Assembly (NCBI GenBank): GCA_003158735.1
Contig: PMLB01000386.1
Coordinates: forward strand, 63,773-116,711
Length of the DNA stretch: 52,939 bases
Reading direction: 5' to 3'
DNA from: Myxococcales bacterium
Lineage (GTDB): Bacteria > Myxococcota_A > Polyangia > Fen-1088
How positions within the stretch are numbered: the stretch's first letter is position 1; every line of letters begins with the position of its first letter. Shown here piece after piece: positions 36,204-44,855 of this stretch. A program made the translations under genes and the position numbers. The notes beneath the pieces are model-generated. The model was not told the DNA's origin and did no database searches. It was given only the letters and a program-made list of their open reading frames with translations.

Positions 36204-38744
36204 ATGTCGGGTTTCAGCCAAGCTGTGAGCCAACTTCGCTGTGCGTGTTTGCGTTCTAGAATCCTGGTCGGGTTCGTGTTGGCTGTCGTCGCTGGCGCGC
36301 CGCCGCGCGCGCGCGCAGCCGACGTTGTTGCGTCTCCCTTTCGTGGCGTGAAGGTGCCCGGGGGCGCGATGGCTGGCGACGCGGATGGGACGTCGGTCGA
36401 GCTCAACCCTGGGCAGCTGGGCGTCCTTTCCGGGGCGTCGAGTGCGTTGGTGGTAGACGCCTGGGGACACGACGTACGCCGACCCGGCCGTGGCGGCGCC
36501 CTCATGCTCGGCACGCCGCTATTTCTTGGCGCCGGGCTGGGCGTGGGCTTCCAGTGGCTGCGTCCCACTCTGCCCGGGGCGCCCAGCGACTACCAGAAGC
36601 TGCAACTCGGCTTCGGCTTGCGCCTGGGTCGTGGGGCGGGGCTTGGCGTGTCGTGGGAACATGTTTTCAGCACGGGCTATGCCACTACGAATAGCTTCAC
36701 CTTCGGGTTGGGGGTGCGCCTTGCCTCGATGTTGGCAGCGGGGGTGACCGTGCGCGATGTGGCGCGTCCGCGCCTGGCGGCCGACCAGGCCGAACTGCCA
36801 CGCGAGTGGGATTTCGAGGTGATCCTGCGCCCGCTGGGCACCGATCGTCTGGAGGTCGCAGGCGGCGTGCGCTTGCTGCAGGCCAGCGAAACCATGGCGC
36901 TGCCGCGCGTGCGCCTCGCAGCCCGGCTGGCGCGTGGCCTGTTGATCTTTGGCGAGATGGATTGGCCGCACTACCATGCGCCGGAGTTGCAGGCATCTGG
37001 CAGCTGGCTGACACCACCAGCGGACTACGCGGCCCTGGTCGGGCTGACCATCGAAGAGGAGCGACTGGGCGCCACAGTCGCCGGGGTGGGCAACTGGCGT
37101 GCTGGCGACCAGAACAGCGCCGGTTTTGGCCCGGGCGGCGCGTTCATGTTGCGCACCTTCCCCGCGCGACACGCGCCGCTGTGGGCCAGCTCCTACGTGG
37201 CGCGGGTGAGAGTGAGCGACCTTGCGGCAGACCGGAACTTCTTGGCGCTGGTGGTGCGCCTGCGCCAGCTGGGCGACGACCCGGCCGTCGTCGGCGTGTT
37301 GCTCGACATCGAAGGAACCGAGCTCGGTCTGGGCCGCATCGAGGAGTTGCGCGCGCTGGTCGCAGACCTGCGCCAGCGCAAACCCGTGCTCGCGCGTCTC
37401 ACCCAGCCCGATACCCGCGCCACCTACCTGGCCAGCGCTTGTGATCGCGTGTTCATCGATCCAGCGGTGGGTCTGACCTTCGACGGATTCGCGCAGACTG
37501 TGACCTTCTACAAGACCGCGCTGGACCGTATCGGTGTGGAGGTCGATCTGGTGCGCATTGCCGAGTACAAGGGCGCCATGGAGCCGTTCGTGATGAACGG
37601 TCAGTCGTCTCCGGTGGCCGCCAACCGCAACGCCATCCTGGACGATGTTTTCGGCCGCCTACTGGCCGGCGTGGTCGACGGGCGCTCGGCGCGCGGGCTC
37701 GACCAGGCCAAGCTGCGCGGGTTGGTCGATCGGGCTGTGTTTTCGCCGGAGGAAGCGCGCCAGGCCGGGCTGGTGGACGCGGTTGCGGACGAAGACGATG
37801 TGAAGGCGGTGGTGATGCAAGCCTTGGCCCCGCTGCGCGACGCCGATTCAACTCCGCGCGAGGTGGGCCGTTGGCGGCCTGCCCGCGTGGCTGTGGTCCT
37901 GGTCGACGGGACCTTGATGGACGGTGAAGGCGGTGATTTTCCGTTTCCGGCGAACGAATTTGCCTGGTCGGAACGGATCATCGCTGCCCTCGACGAAGCG
38001 GCCGATGATCCCTCGGTGCGCGCAGTCGTGTTGCGGGTGAACAGTCCGGGAGGCTCCGCCTTGGCTTCCGATCGCATCGCGCGGGTTGTGCTGCGCTTGC
38101 GCAGGCTGGGCAAGCCGGTGCTGGCCTCGATGGGCGATGTGGCGGCATCCGGGGGGTACTACGTGGCGGCGCCGGCGAGCGAGATATTCGCCTCGCCTTC
38201 GACCCTGACCGGCTCGATAGGCATCTTTGGTTTCAAGGTGAACGTGCAGGGCCTGCTCGGCCGTCTGGGCATTGCCAGCGAAACATTCAAACGCGGGGCG
38301 CACGCCGACTTGCTTTCCCCCACCCATGGCTGGAATGACGAGGAACGGGCTCTCATTTCTGGCCGCATGGAGCAGATGTATCGGCGATTTCTCGACACCG
38401 TGGTGCAGGGGCGCCAGAGCCGCGGGGTAACCGCCGCACGCGCGGATGAGTTGGGGCGTGGTCGGGTGTGGACCGGCTCGCAGGCGGCCGGCGTGGGTCT
38501 GGTTGATCGCATGGGAGGGATCGGCCCGGCCATTGACGAGGCCGCCCGGCGCGGCGGTGTGGCGTTGGGCCCCGGCGGCCTACCTGAGCTGGTGGTGTTG
38601 CCGCGGCCCGTACCTTCTCTGCTGGGCGCGGCGCTTTCTCAAATCCCGGGCGGCCGCATGGCGCTGCGCTTGCTGGTGCCACTGGTTGTCGAGGGCGGCA
38701 CCGGCATCCTGGCGCGCATGCCCTACGACATCGAAACCAAGTAG
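36204..38744 (+). CDS. sppA: Signal peptide peptidase SppA (67K type) with N-terminal outer-membrane barrel-like domain
   Basis: This 846-residue protein has a signal peptide (ILVGFVLAVVAGAPPRARA). The next 300 or so residues alternate in polar and non-polar positions and are rich in Gly and aromatic residues (LQLGFGLRLGRGAGLGVSW, SFTFGLGVRLASMLAAGV), which looks like transmembrane beta strands. Residues 335-830 are a full tandem S49 peptidase with the catalytic Lys456 (RIAEYKGAMEP) and Ser649 (VAASGGYYVA), plus NSPGGSALASD. In E. coli SppA the Lys-Ser pair is 200 residues apart; here it is 193. ATG 36204 has GGAG ten bases upstream; ATG 36183 is in frame. I infer an outer-membrane-anchored protease. 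Confidence 0.88.
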   Translation: MSGFSQAVSQLRCACLRSRILVGFVLAVVAGAPPRARAADVVASPFRGVKVPGGAMAGDADGTSVELNPGQLGVLSGASSALVVDAWGHDVRRPGRGGALMLGTPLFLGAGLGVGFQWLRPTLPGAPSDYQKLQLGFGLRLGRGAGLGVSWEHVFSTGYATTNSFTFGLGVRLASMLAAGVTVRDVARPRLAADQAELPREWDFEVILRPLGTDRLEVAGGVRLLQASETMALPRVRLAARLARGLLIFGEMDWPHYHAPELQASGSWLTPPADYAALVGLTIEEERLGATVAGVGNWRAGDQNSAGFGPGGAFMLRTFPARHAPLWASSYVARVRVSDLAADRNFLALVVRLRQLGDDPAVVGVLLDIEGTELGLGRIEELRALVADLRQRKPVLARLTQPDTRATYLASACDRVFIDPAVGLTFDGFAQTVTFYKTALDRIGVEVDLVRIAEYKGAMEPFVMNGQSSPVAANRNAILDDVFGRLLAGVVDGRSARGLDQAKLRGLVDRAVFSPEEARQAGLVDAVADEDDVKAVVMQALAPLRDADSTPREVGRWRPARVAVVLVDGTLMDGEGGDFPFPANEFAWSERIIAALDEAADDPSVRAVVLRVNSPGGSALASDRIARVVLRLRRLGKPVLASMGDVAASGGYYVAAPASEIFASPSTLTGSIGIFGFKVNVQGLLGRLGIASETFKRGAHADLLSPTHGWNDEERALISGRMEQMYRRFLDTVVQGRQSRGVTAARADELGRGRVWTGSQAAGVGLVDRMGGIGPAIDEAARRGGVALGPGGLPELVVLPRPVPSLLGAALSQIPGGRMALRLLVPLVVEGGTGILARMPYDIETK

Positions 38745-38754
38745 GGAGGCTGAA

Positions 38755-38890
38755 GTGCTGTTTCACCACAGAGATCACAGAGGTCACAGAGCCAGACCGG
38801 AAAGGGAAGGGTTGGGTTCTGTCCGGTCCGAACCCCTTCTTCCTTTCCGACCTCTGTGTTCTCTGTGCTCTCTGTGGTGAAAACAGCTAG
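38755..38890. repeat. CACAGAG palindromic element, copy 5 (short form)
   Basis: It starts GTGCTGTTTCACCACAGAG, carries CACAGAGG units, GGAAAGGGAAGGG with partner CCCCTTCTTCCTTTCC, and CTCTGTG units, and ends GTGGTGAAAACAGCTAG. It lies 11 bases after the sppA stop, and its right end is only 4 bases before the mnmA start codon. Confidence 0.9.
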
Positions 38891-38894
38891 ACCA

Positions 38895-39983
38895 ATGCTG
38901 AGCGCGTCGGTTGCTACCGAGAAACGCGTGCTCGTTGCCATGAGCGGCGGGGTGGATTCGTCGGTGACGGCGGGGCTGCTGCGCGACGCGGGCTTCGAGG
39001 TCACAGGGGTGTTCATGTGCCTGGGCACGGCCGGAGATCCGGACAGCGACTCGCGGGGATGCTGCTCGCCCCAGGACGCGGCCGACGCGCGCGCGGTGGC
39101 GCACAAGTTGGGCATCGAACTCTACGTGCTGAATCTCGCCGACGCGTTCCGGCCCATTATCGACTACTTCGTCGACGAGTATCGTCAGGGCCGCACGCCC
39201 AATCCCTGTGTTCCGTGCAACGCCCAGATCAAGTTTGGGCGGCTGATTCGTCACGCGGACTCGTTGGGGATCCCCTGGGTGGCCACTGGCCACTACGCGC
39301 GCTTGGTATCGACTGGTGGGCTTCCAGGCATCTGGCGCAAGTCGCCGCGGCACAAGGACCAGTCCTACGTGCTGTTCGCGATCGCGCGCGAGTTGCTGGG
39401 GCGGATCCTGTTTCCTCTGGGCGACATGCCCAGCAAGCAGAACGTGCGCGAGAAAGCGCGTGCCTTCGGCCTGGCGGTGCACGACAAGCCGGACAGTCAG
39501 GAGATTTGTTTTGTTCCCGACAACGACTACGTTGCCTACCTGGGCCGGCGTTGCCCCGAGATATTTCAGCCGGGCCCCATCGTTGATTCCAGCGGCAAGG
39601 TCCTGGGCCAACATCGCGGCATAGCGGCCTTCACCATCGGCCAGCGCAAACGGCTGGGCATCGCCGGCAAGACTCCTTGCTACGTCACACACATCGATGC
39701 GACCTCGGCAACCGTCACGGTGGGCCCGCGTAGCGAGGTCCTGCACAGTCACTTGCAGGCCGCGCAGGCCAACTGGCATTGCGACCTGCCGGCGGAATTC
39801 GAGGCCACGGTGCAGGTGCGCTACAACCATGGCGGCAGTCCCGGCCGCGTGCGTCTGACCAGCCCCGTGACCTTTGAAGTCGATTTCGCCGAGCCGGTCA
39901 TGGCTGTGACGCCAGGCCAGGCCGCTGTCTGCTACCAAGGCGATCGTCTGCTGGGCGGCGGCTGGATCCAATCGGCTTGGTGA
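38895..39983 (+). CDS. mnmA: tRNA-specific 2-thiouridylase
   Basis: This 362-residue enzyme puts sulfur on U34 of Lys, Glu and Gln tRNAs. It has the PP-loop VAMSGGVDSSVTAGLL, the FMCLG segment, the first catalytic Cys in TPNPCVPCNAQIKFG, GIPWVATGHYARL, HKDQSYVLF and the second Cys in DSQEICFVPDNDY, then the beta-barrel end with FTIGQRKRLGI and VCYQGDRLLGGG. ATG 38895 is the family-like start, but there is no purine-rich binding site because a CACAGAG element ends 4 bases before it. The gene is followed by a CCGG repeat block and a convergent DUF4340 gene. Confidence 0.96.
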   Translation: MLSASVATEKRVLVAMSGGVDSSVTAGLLRDAGFEVTGVFMCLGTAGDPDSDSRGCCSPQDAADARAVAHKLGIELYVLNLADAFRPIIDYFVDEYRQGRTPNPCVPCNAQIKFGRLIRHADSLGIPWVATGHYARLVSTGGLPGIWRKSPRHKDQSYVLFAIARELLGRILFPLGDMPSKQNVREKARAFGLAVHDKPDSQEICFVPDNDYVAYLGRRCPEIFQPGPIVDSSGKVLGQHRGIAAFTIGQRKRLGIAGKTPCYVTHIDATSATVTVGPRSEVLHSHLQAAQANWHCDLPAEFEATVQVRYNHGGSPGRVRLTSPVTFEVDFAEPVMAVTPGQAAVCYQGDRLLGGGWIQSAW

Positions 39984-39990
39984 CTGTGCA

Positions 39991-40080
39991 ACCGGGACCG
40001 GCTGCCGAATCCGGGACCGGCTGCCGGATCCGGCCACCGGCTACCGGATCCGGCCACCGGCCAGCGGCCACCGGTTCCGG
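39991..40080. repeat. CCGG-rich short-palindrome repeat, block 3
   Basis: The block contains repeated GGGACCGGCTGCCG, CCGGATCCGGCCACCGG and CTACCGGATCCGG words. It fills the whole gap between the mnmA stop (39983) and the stop of the convergent DUF4340 gene (40085). Confidence 0.8.
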
Positions 40081-40084
40081 ATCG

Positions 40085-41134
40085 CTACGGCTTGCCGCCC
40101 GCCAACTTCACCCCCTCGGCGACCAGAGCTTCGCTGTCGCCAGACAGTTTGACCCAGCCCAGAGTGAATTCGCTGCTGGCATAGAAAGACTTTTTGGGCG
40201 CGGGCGTCGCGCTCGAGACGCTCTGCAAGGCCGGACCAGCGCCTTCCGCGATGGTCAGCCAGCCTAGGCTGCGACCATGTGCGGAGTAGTCGAGCCGCAG
40301 CTTCGGTCGGGGTTCGCCCTCTTCGGGCAGCTCGCCCTTGCCCAGGGATTCGCTCGGCCACAGGCCAAGGACACGTTCGTGCCAGGCGCGCGCAGTCGGG
40401 TCGGATTTGCCGGCGCCGCCAGTTTCGGCAATTTCCACGCCCTTTCCGTCGGCCGAGCGAGCCACGCGATATTCCTTCTTGGCCGAGCCGGCCGTCACCG
40501 ACACACGGTCGGCTTCCTCTAGGCGGAAGCTGTGCAGATGGCGCTCGACCAGGCTGGTGGCCGCAGCCTGAAAGTCGCCGAGGATCGAGCGCGACACCAC
40601 GAACACCCGACCGTCGGTCTGGTCACGCAGATATGGATCGGTTCCACCCAAGGGTGCGGACGCGATGTCGAAGACGCGCCGGCCAGAGCCGGTCACCACG
40701 GTGATGTGCTTCTTGCTGGGGGCAAGCCCCAAGTCTTTCAGCTTGGCCGCGTCCAGCACGCCGAGCGCGCGTGTGGCACGCAGGGGCGCGAAGCGTTCGT
40801 AGAGTGTTCTGGCTGCCTCGCTGCCACGCACGACGCGCTCCGGGATCGGTTTGCCGGCGTCCGGCGCAGGCGCGGTCGACTTGGCCGCAGGCGCTGCCCG
40901 TTCCGAGAGGCGAAGCGCGATGAAGCTGCCGTTGTCGTCGCTGCCCCGCTGCAACTCGACCCAAGTCTTGGCCTCTTCATCGTCGAAGCGGAGCGTTTGC
41001 AACTCGTTCTTGGTGATGTCGAGGACGAATACCTCGCCCGCCTGCAGCTCGGGCTGACGCTGCCAGGTGATGTACGCCGCTGCCAGGCCCAACAGGGCCA
41101 GCCCGCCTTGCAGAGCAACCGCCTTGCTGTTCAC
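40085..41134 (-). CDS. DUF4340-type protein of an ABC/GldG cluster
   Basis: This 349-residue protein has one N-terminal membrane segment (ALQGGLALLGLAAAYITW), and the rest is predicted periplasmic beta-rich sequence. VFVLDITKNELQTLRFDDE and the repeated pattern of short conserved strands, such as DPYLRDQTDGRVFVVSRSIL and LVERHLHSFRLEEADRVSV, are typical of DUF4340 proteins found beside GldG-like proteins. GTG 41134 overlaps the upstream gene's stop (GTGA). It is the last gene of a four-gene overlapping operon with an ABC ATPase, an ABC-2 permease and a GldG-like protein. It may act as the periplasmic part of an export complex; the substrate is unknown. Confidence 0.83.
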   Translation of the reverse strand: MNSKAVALQGGLALLGLAAAYITWQRQPELQAGEVFVLDITKNELQTLRFDDEEAKTWVELQRGSDDNGSFIALRLSERAAPAAKSTAPAPDAGKPIPERVVRGSEAARTLYERFAPLRATRALGVLDAAKLKDLGLAPSKKHITVVTGSGRRVFDIASAPLGGTDPYLRDQTDGRVFVVSRSILGDFQAAATSLVERHLHSFRLEEADRVSVTAGSAKKEYRVARSADGKGVEIAETGGAGKSDPTARAWHERVLGLWPSESLGKGELPEEGEPRPKLRLDYSAHGRSLGWLTIAEGAGPALQSVSSATPAPKKSFYASSEFTLGWVKLSGDSEALVAEGVKLAGGKP

Positions 41135-42999
41135 AACGAGCCCTCCGAGGGTGGCGCGGGCGGCGCGGCCGGCGTGGCCTTGCGTCGCGACGCCCGACGG
41201 CGGACGGTGAAGCCGATGCCCAGCACCAAGGCGGGCACGGCGAACACGCTGGCGTAGAACCAGGCCACATCTTGTTTGCGGGTATGGCGGACCGGCACGT
41301 CTTCCTCGTTGTTGATGGTGCCGGCCAGGCGTTCGTCGCCACCCAGCCAGCGCATGAAGTCGACCGCCAGCAGGGTATTGGCTCGGTTGACGATCAGCTC
41401 GTCGGCCAGGGCATCCGAATCGGCGAGCACCAGGGCACGGGCTTCCTCTTCGGGTTTGGCACCCTTGCTGACGGCGGCGGCCAGCTCGTAGGCCTTTCGT
41501 ACCTCCTTGCCGGCGTCGAACTCGAAGTTGCCGTTGAGATCGTTCCAGGTGCCGGCCTCGGCGTGAAGCACGAAGTTCACACTGGGGGCGTCGGGCGCAG
41601 GCTTGTCGACTCGGGTGAGAAATCCCGCCCCCAGCAGAACCATGGGCAGGCGAAGTCCGAACGGGCTCAGCGTGGCCACCGAGGCGTGGCTGGAGTAGCC
41701 GCCGGTGGCGATGCCGATGCGGTCTGGTTTCTGCCGCGTGCGTGCCCAAAAGATCTGGTCGTTGGCCAGGGTGGTGGCATTGAAGTGAAGAGAAAGTCGG
41801 TCGAGTAGCGCAGCGGCGGCGTCGCCGCCCTCTGGATCGAGGGCGACAAGCAAGCGTCCCTTGCGCTCGAAATAGCGCTGCAAAGAATCCGCCTCGGCCG
41901 GCAGCAGCGGACGCTTCGGTCCCAGCATGAGTACCAGGCCCGCGTCCGCCGGTACGTCGTTGCCCAACCCCTGGGCCAGGCTCAGCTCTTTGGATTGGAA
42001 GCCCAGCTCGGACAAGAGATCGCGCAGTAGGTGCACGGTAACGCGGTGGTCAGTTTCGTCGACGTTGCTGAAGGTTCGCTCCTCGTGCCCCTGCACGAAG
42101 TAGGCGACGCGGGTGCCGCGCGACACGGTCACCAGGCGCTTGTACACGTCCTGGTCGAGGGTGCGCAGCTTGCCACGGGCGCTTTCCAGCTTGACCGGCA
42201 TGGGGAGCTGTTCCCGCCGTTTGTCGCGCGCCACGACGATCACTCCGTTGCCCGACACGCCCAGTTCGTGCGCTCGCGCCGGCTCAACCGCCTGATCCAG
42301 TCGACTCACGCTCAGCTGCGACGATTCGCGGGTCAGATCGGCGAAGTAGCTCGCCACCAGCTCAGCGACTTCATTGGCCGGCGGAAAGAACAGGTACACC
42401 TGCACCGGCTGGTCGAGCGCGGCCACCAGCTTTTTTGTGGCGCTGCCGGCCCGCGCGCTGCGGAAGTAGGCCAGATCGACCTTGAGGTTACGCTCAGCCG
42501 TCACATACGCAGCGGAAAAGCAGAAAACGATGGCCAAGGCGATGCCCAGCCCGGAGCGTAGGGCGGCGCGCAGGCGGCGCGTGTCGAGGACCGGTGCGTG
42601 CGCCATACCAGACAGAGCCAGTTCGACCAAGAACACCGGCACCGTTCCTGCCAGCATGAGCGCCGGCCACAACACGGCTAGGGCACCAGCCAACCGGGGC
42701 ATCCGTGAATCCAGAGGACGGCCCCAGACATGTGCGCCCAGATCCCCGCCCGCGAAATGCAGGAGCAGGGCCAGGGCGCCCAGCCCGTATAGAAGGATCA
42801 GCATGCGGGCCGTGCTGCGAACGCCGGCCTCGGCCTGGCGGGCAGCGAGCCCGCACCAGGCAGCTGCCCCCAACACGGCGGAAACGCCAATCACAGTTAG
42901 CACAACGCTGGCACCCCCAGCGGCAAGAATGCGCTCGCCGATGTAGATGCAGAGCAAGCCTGCGGCGTAGACCAGCGACGGCCAGTGTCTTATTGCCAT
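41131..42999 (-). CDS. GldG-like ABC-associated membrane protein
   Basis: This 622-residue protein has about four membrane segments in the first 180 residues (VYAAGLLCIYIGERILAAGG, VVLTVIGVSAVLGAAAWCGL and others), one near residue 180-200, a large extracytoplasmic region (VDLAYFRSARAGSATKKLVA, VYLFFPPANEVAELVASYFADL, VAYFVQGHEERTFSN, LLVALDPEG) and a last membrane segment near the C-terminus (VAWFYASVFAVPALVLGIGF). The extracytoplasmic part matches GldG/DUF4350-type proteins that pair with ABC-2 permeases. ATG 42999 overlaps the end of the permease gene by 10 bases. A role in the same export or gliding-type complex is inferred from family and context. Confidence 0.84.
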   Translation of the reverse strand: MAIRHWPSLVYAAGLLCIYIGERILAAGGASVVLTVIGVSAVLGAAAWCGLAARQAEAGVRSTARMLILLYGLGALALLLHFAGGDLGAHVWGRPLDSRMPRLAGALAVLWPALMLAGTVPVFLVELALSGMAHAPVLDTRRLRAALRSGLGIALAIVFCFSAAYVTAERNLKVDLAYFRSARAGSATKKLVAALDQPVQVYLFFPPANEVAELVASYFADLTRESSQLSVSRLDQAVEPARAHELGVSGNGVIVVARDKRREQLPMPVKLESARGKLRTLDQDVYKRLVTVSRGTRVAYFVQGHEERTFSNVDETDHRVTVHLLRDLLSELGFQSKELSLAQGLGNDVPADAGLVLMLGPKRPLLPAEADSLQRYFERKGRLLVALDPEGGDAAAALLDRLSLHFNATTLANDQIFWARTRQKPDRIGIATGGYSSHASVATLSPFGLRLPMVLLGAGFLTRVDKPAPDAPSVNFVLHAEAGTWNDLNGNFEFDAGKEVRKAYELAAAVSKGAKPEEEARALVLADSDALADELIVNRANTLLAVDFMRWLGGDERLAGTINNEEDVPVRHTRKQDVAWFYASVFAVPALVLGIGFTVRRRASRRKATPAAPPAPPSEGSL

Positions 43000-43718
43000 C
43001 GTCGCGCCTCCAGGACTCGGGTGGCCGTGAACAGCGCGAAGTAGGTCACCAGCAGGTAGTAGGCCACGTCGCGCAGGTTGATCACGCCAGCCTGAAAAGG
43101 CGGGAAATGCCGGCCCCACAGCGCCAGGGCCAGGAAGACGTCGTTGAGCGGTCGCTCACTCACGGCAGCCAGCAGCCACACCACGATCAACCCCACCAGC
43201 ATGGCGCCCGAGAGAATGGCGGCCAGAACCTGCGAGCGCGCCAGGGCCGAGCCCAGCGTGCCAATGGCCAGGGCGGCGCCGCCCAGGAGCAACAGCCCCA
43301 GATAGCCGGCTGCCACCTGGCCAATCGAAAGCTTGCCATTGACCATGATGAGCGCCGGCATGAAGGCGGTGGCCAGGGTCACCATGGCCAAGAAGGCGAA
43401 GGCCGAGAAGAACTTCCCCAGGATGATGGCTCGGTCATACACCGGCGACGAGGTGAGCAGGACCAGCGTGCCGTTCTGGCGTTCCTCCGCGATGAGGCGC
43501 ATGGAGAGAAACACCGCAGCGATCATGGTCGTCCCGCTGGAGAAGTAGAAGAAATCGCTCAGCACCTCGGCCGAGTGCTTGTCCTGTTGGGCTCCCAGGG
43601 CAAATGCGTTGAACAGAATGCCATCCACCAGCAACACGGCGGCCGCGATGATGTAGCCGCTCATGGTGCGCAAGTACGCCGCCAGTTCCCGACGGGCGAT
43701 GAGCAGGGCGGCGCTCAT
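42990..43718 (-). CDS. ABC-2 type permease (GldF-like)
   Basis: This 242-residue protein has six hydrophobic segments (GYIIAAAVLLVDGILFNAFA, TTMIAAVFLSMRLIAEERQ, FFSAFAFLAMVTLATAFMPA, AAGYLGLLLLGGAALAIGTL, LAAILSGAMLVGLIVVWLLA, DVAYYLLVTYFALFTATRV). The RLIAEERQNGTLVLLTSSPV motif after the second segment is typical of ABC-2 exporters. Start and stop overlap its neighbours (4 bases with the ATPase, 10 with the GldG-like gene). It should form the membrane channel for the ATPase encoded just upstream. Confidence 0.88.
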   Translation of the reverse strand: MSAALLIARRELAAYLRTMSGYIIAAAVLLVDGILFNAFALGAQQDKHSAEVLSDFFYFSSGTTMIAAVFLSMRLIAEERQNGTLVLLTSSPVYDRAIILGKFFSAFAFLAMVTLATAFMPALIMVNGKLSIGQVAAGYLGLLLLGGAALAIGTLGSALARSQVLAAILSGAMLVGLIVVWLLAAVSERPLNDVFLALALWGRHFPPFQAGVINLRDVAYYLLVTYFALFTATRVLEARRWQ

Positions 43719-44650
43719 GACAGCCTCTCCCGGTGGGTCAGTTCGAGGAAAATGGACTCCAGGCGGGCGGTGCCGCGGTCGAGGCGGAGAAGGTGATGCC
43801 CCGCCAGCACCAGGGCGCGGGCGATTTCGGGCCGGCAGTCTTCGCCCGCCCGGATTCTGAGCACGATTTCATGGGCGGCGGACTCGGCCATCTGCGCGTC
43901 CAGCACGCCGGGAACATGCCGGACCACTTCCAGTGCCGTGGCCGCGGGTCCGCGCAGCACCACCTCGATCTCGCCGGCCGTGCCCAAGGTGGCCGCAATC
44001 TCTTCCTCGGTTCCCTGGGCCACGATTTCTCCCTCCTGGATGACCAGCAGCCGATCGCAGGTCTGGCTGATCTCGGCCAAGAAGTGGCTGGAGATGAGCA
44101 CCGTGTGCTCGCCGCGCAGTCGTCGCACCAGGTTGCGCATTTCGACGATCTGGACCGGGTCGAGTCCTGCGGTGGGCTCGTCGAGAATCAGCAGGCGAGG
44201 GCGGTGAACCAGCGCCTGCGCCACGCCTACCCGCTGGCGAAATCCGTATGACAGGGTGCCGATGATCTCGTCATGCATCTCGCGCAGGGCGAGCTTGTCC
44301 TCGCTCTCCTGCACGCGCGCCTGGGCATCACGCCCGCTGACGCCGCGCAGGCGCGCGGCAAAAGCCAGGTATGCGCCCACTGTCATTTCGTCGTAGAGAG
44401 GCGGCACGTCGGGCAAGAAGCCGATCTTTCGGCGCACTTCGTGGGGCTCGGCCGTCACTTCCAGACCATCGACGCGCACCTGGCCCGAGCTGGGCAGCAG
44501 CACGCAACCAAGAATCTTGAGTGTGGTGGTCTTGCCCGCGCCGTTGAGCCCTAGAAAGCCGACGACCTCGCCAGGCCGAATGTCGAAATTCAAGTCGCGA
44601 ATCGCCGCGTGCTCTCCGAAGTATTTGGTTAGCTCTCGTACCTCAATCAT
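43715..44650 (-). CDS. ABC transporter ATP-binding protein (GldA-like)
   Basis: This 311-residue ATPase starts with IEVRELTKYFGEHAAIRDL and has Walker A GLNGAGKTT, a signature LSYGFRQRVGVAQAL instead of LSGGQ, Walker B RLLILDEPTAGLDP and the switch His in VLISSHFLAE. The C-terminal 90 residues form a separate small domain (GEIEVVLRGPAATALEV). It is the first gene of the operon GldA-GldF-GldG-DUF4340. Relatives in gliding bacteria are linked to motility or surface export. No clear promoter was identified in the 205-base gap shared with the divergent vWA gene. Confidence 0.92.
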   Translation of the reverse strand: MIEVRELTKYFGEHAAIRDLNFDIRPGEVVGFLGLNGAGKTTTLKILGCVLLPSSGQVRVDGLEVTAEPHEVRRKIGFLPDVPPLYDEMTVGAYLAFAARLRGVSGRDAQARVQESEDKLALREMHDEIIGTLSYGFRQRVGVAQALVHRPRLLILDEPTAGLDPVQIVEMRNLVRRLRGEHTVLISSHFLAEISQTCDRLLVIQEGEIVAQGTEEEIAATLGTAGEIEVVLRGPAATALEVVRHVPGVLDAQMAESAAHEIVLRIRAGEDCRPEIARALVLAGHHLLRLDRGTARLESIFLELTHRERLS

Positions 44651-44855
44651 GACTAGGCCCTAGAAGTACACAAGGCAGGCGCGCGGCTGCAACAAGAAAT
44701 GGGAGGGTTCATTCCTGGCAAGGCCAGTGAAGGGTGAGAGTCGACGCTAAAGTCGTGCCGCGACATGCACTCTTCAACCGGGGACGGCTCGAGATCATTC
44801 CCGAGAAAACTCTCGTTTATGGGCAGCTGGCTCGAAGCTGGTAGAATTGCTCGCA

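Noticed and set aside
35885-36568. A minus-strand frame starting MDLLEEAEVYQAPGERP upstream of mqnB as a frameshifted N-terminus
   Set aside because: mqnB homology begins well inside its own frame (RWLVLAAW), so no frameshift is needed.
38784-40037. A 417-residue open frame on the minus strand over mnmA
   Set aside because: Antisense to a clearly recognised gene and crossing two repeat elements; no family resemblance.
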